From NCBI GenBank assembly GCA_003641465.1, contig QNAJ01000093.1, positions 1 through 6,232 on the forward strand: a DNA stretch of 6,232 nt. Direction: 5' to 3'. Below the pieces are notes generated by a model. It had not been told where the DNA came from, did not search any database, and was given only the letters and a program-made list of their open reading frames with translations. Shown here piece by piece: positions 5,450 to 6,232 of the stretch. Made by a program: the position numbers and the translations under genes. The DNA comes from Verrucomicrobiota bacterium. Lineage in GTDB: Bacteria; Verrucomicrobiota; Kiritimatiellia; B70-G9. Every line of letters starts with the position of its first letter. The first letter of the stretch is position 1.

Positions 5450-6232
5450 ATGAGAGCGAAGGTATCGGTGGCCATCGTCACCTTCAACCGCCGTGACGAG
5501 GTTCTGAAAGCGGTCGGGTCGGCGCTGGCCCAGCAGTGGTCCGAGAAGGAGGTGCTGGTATTTGACGGAGGGTCGTCCGACGGCACGGTCGAGACGCTGC
5601 GCTCACGGTTTGCGGGGTTTCCGGAGCTGAAGATTCTGCAGTGCACAAAAGATCCCGGGTTCGTGGTGCTGCGGAATCGCCTGGCGAAGGAAGCCCGCGG
5701 GGACATCCTGGTCTACCTTGATGATGACGCCTACTTGAGCGGCCGGCGGACGTTCGAGGACATTGTAGGGTTGTTTGAGTGCTGTCCCGCGACGGCGGTG
5801 GCGGCGTTGCCTTTCATCAGTCCGGCCGATGTGGCAAGACGATTCCGTGCCCGCCGGCTTCCGCCTCCGGGATCGGAGTTGGCGTGCTTTACGGGGTGCG
5901 CATGGGCCATACGGCGGGAGGTGGCGCTGGGTATGGGCCCATTCCGCGAGATTCCGGACTACTACCGGGATGACCGTGATCTGAGTGTGCGACTACTGGA
6001 CCGGGGATATGAGATCCGCCTGGCGCGCGGGGATCCGGTGGTCCACCTGCACAGTCCGGCGCGGGACTGGGAGAGGCGCCTGCGTTTGGACGTCATCAGC
6101 GTTATTTGGTTCGACTGGCTGAATGTTCCCTGGCCGTATTTGCCGGGTCGGGCGGCGAAGGATATCGTGAGCCTGGTGCTATACCGGGCGACACTTGCGC
6201 GTATGCCCGCGCGGCTGCAGTACGTCTGGGAA
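5450..6232 (+). CDS. Family GT2 glycosyltransferase, 3' end outside the window
   Basis: The frame is open from ATG 5450 to the last base, giving 261 residues with no stop. GAGG (5437-5440) lies 9 nt upstream and the previous stop is 4 nt away, so the pair is probably co-translated. The GT-A domain shows VSVAIVTFNRRDEV (5-18), FDGGSSDGT (38-46) at the nucleotide site, a P-G-x-x-x-x-R-N segment (69-76), and the metal site YLDDDA (89-94). A later acidic motif, YYRDDRDLSVRLLDRGYE (171-188), corresponds to the catalytic-base region (E/D-D-x-D-L). These place it with rhamnosyl- or galactosyl-transferase-like GT2 enzymes, but the sugar cannot be named. The last 60 residues are aromatic and hydrophobic (VIWFDWLNVPWPYL), so a membrane-associated tail may follow beyond the window. 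Confidence 0.88.
   Translation, partial: MRAKVSVAIVTFNRRDEVLKAVGSALAQQWSEKEVLVFDGGSSDGTVETLRSRFAGFPELKILQCTKDPGFVVLRNRLAKEARGDILVYLDDDAYLSGRRTFEDIVGLFECCPATAVAALPFISPADVARRFRARRLPPPGSELACFTGCAWAIRREVALGMGPFREIPDYYRDDRDLSVRLLDRGYEIRLARGDPVVHLHSPARDWERRLRLDVISVIWFDWLNVPWPYLPGRAAKDIVSLVLYRATLARMPARLQYVWE

Overview
The window is a stretch of a bacterial surface-polysaccharide gene cluster. All six coding regions are on the + strand. They are the 3' end of a polysaccharide pyruvyl transferase, then three family GT2 and two family GT4 glycosyltransferases, the last one cut by the window edge. The DNA is GC-rich by eye and uses ATG and GTG starts, some with clear Shine-Dalgarno sites. I cannot name a genus or phylum: there is no rRNA or marker gene, and the enzyme families are widespread.

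Layout: pyruvyl transferase end (1-513); a 207-nt gap with repeats (514-720); a tight block of GT2 (721-1695), GT4 (1700-2848) and GT4 (2848-4005), with a 4-nt gap and then a 1-nt overlap; a 564-nt gap packed with repeats (4006-4569); a second tight pair, GT2 (4570-5445) and GT2 (5450-end), again 4 nt apart. The tight spacing suggests co-transcription within each block. Together the enzymes would build a heteropolysaccharide or O-antigen-like glycan from nucleotide sugars on the cytoplasmic side of the membrane, with a pyruvate ketal as a decoration. No flippase, polymerase or export gene lies in the window.

The unusual material is in the two gaps. (1) Six copies of a dyad (TTCCAA...TTGGAA plus C-TTTTT) lie in tandem at an almost exact 31-bp period (4112-4338). 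(2) Two GC-rich hairpin elements of about 43 and 49 bp share a four-block alternating CCCCG/CGGGG design. Each interrupts another repeat: one splits a 25-bp motif (607-674), the other splits the fourth dyad unit (4206-4285). Both lie between AGG and a TTTG, so they look like miniature inserted elements. (3) The 25-bp motif recurs intact and inverted at 4538-4562, so the three-gene GT block plus the dyad array has terminal-inverted-repeat-like geometry. I see no transposase, CRISPR array, tRNA or rRNA.
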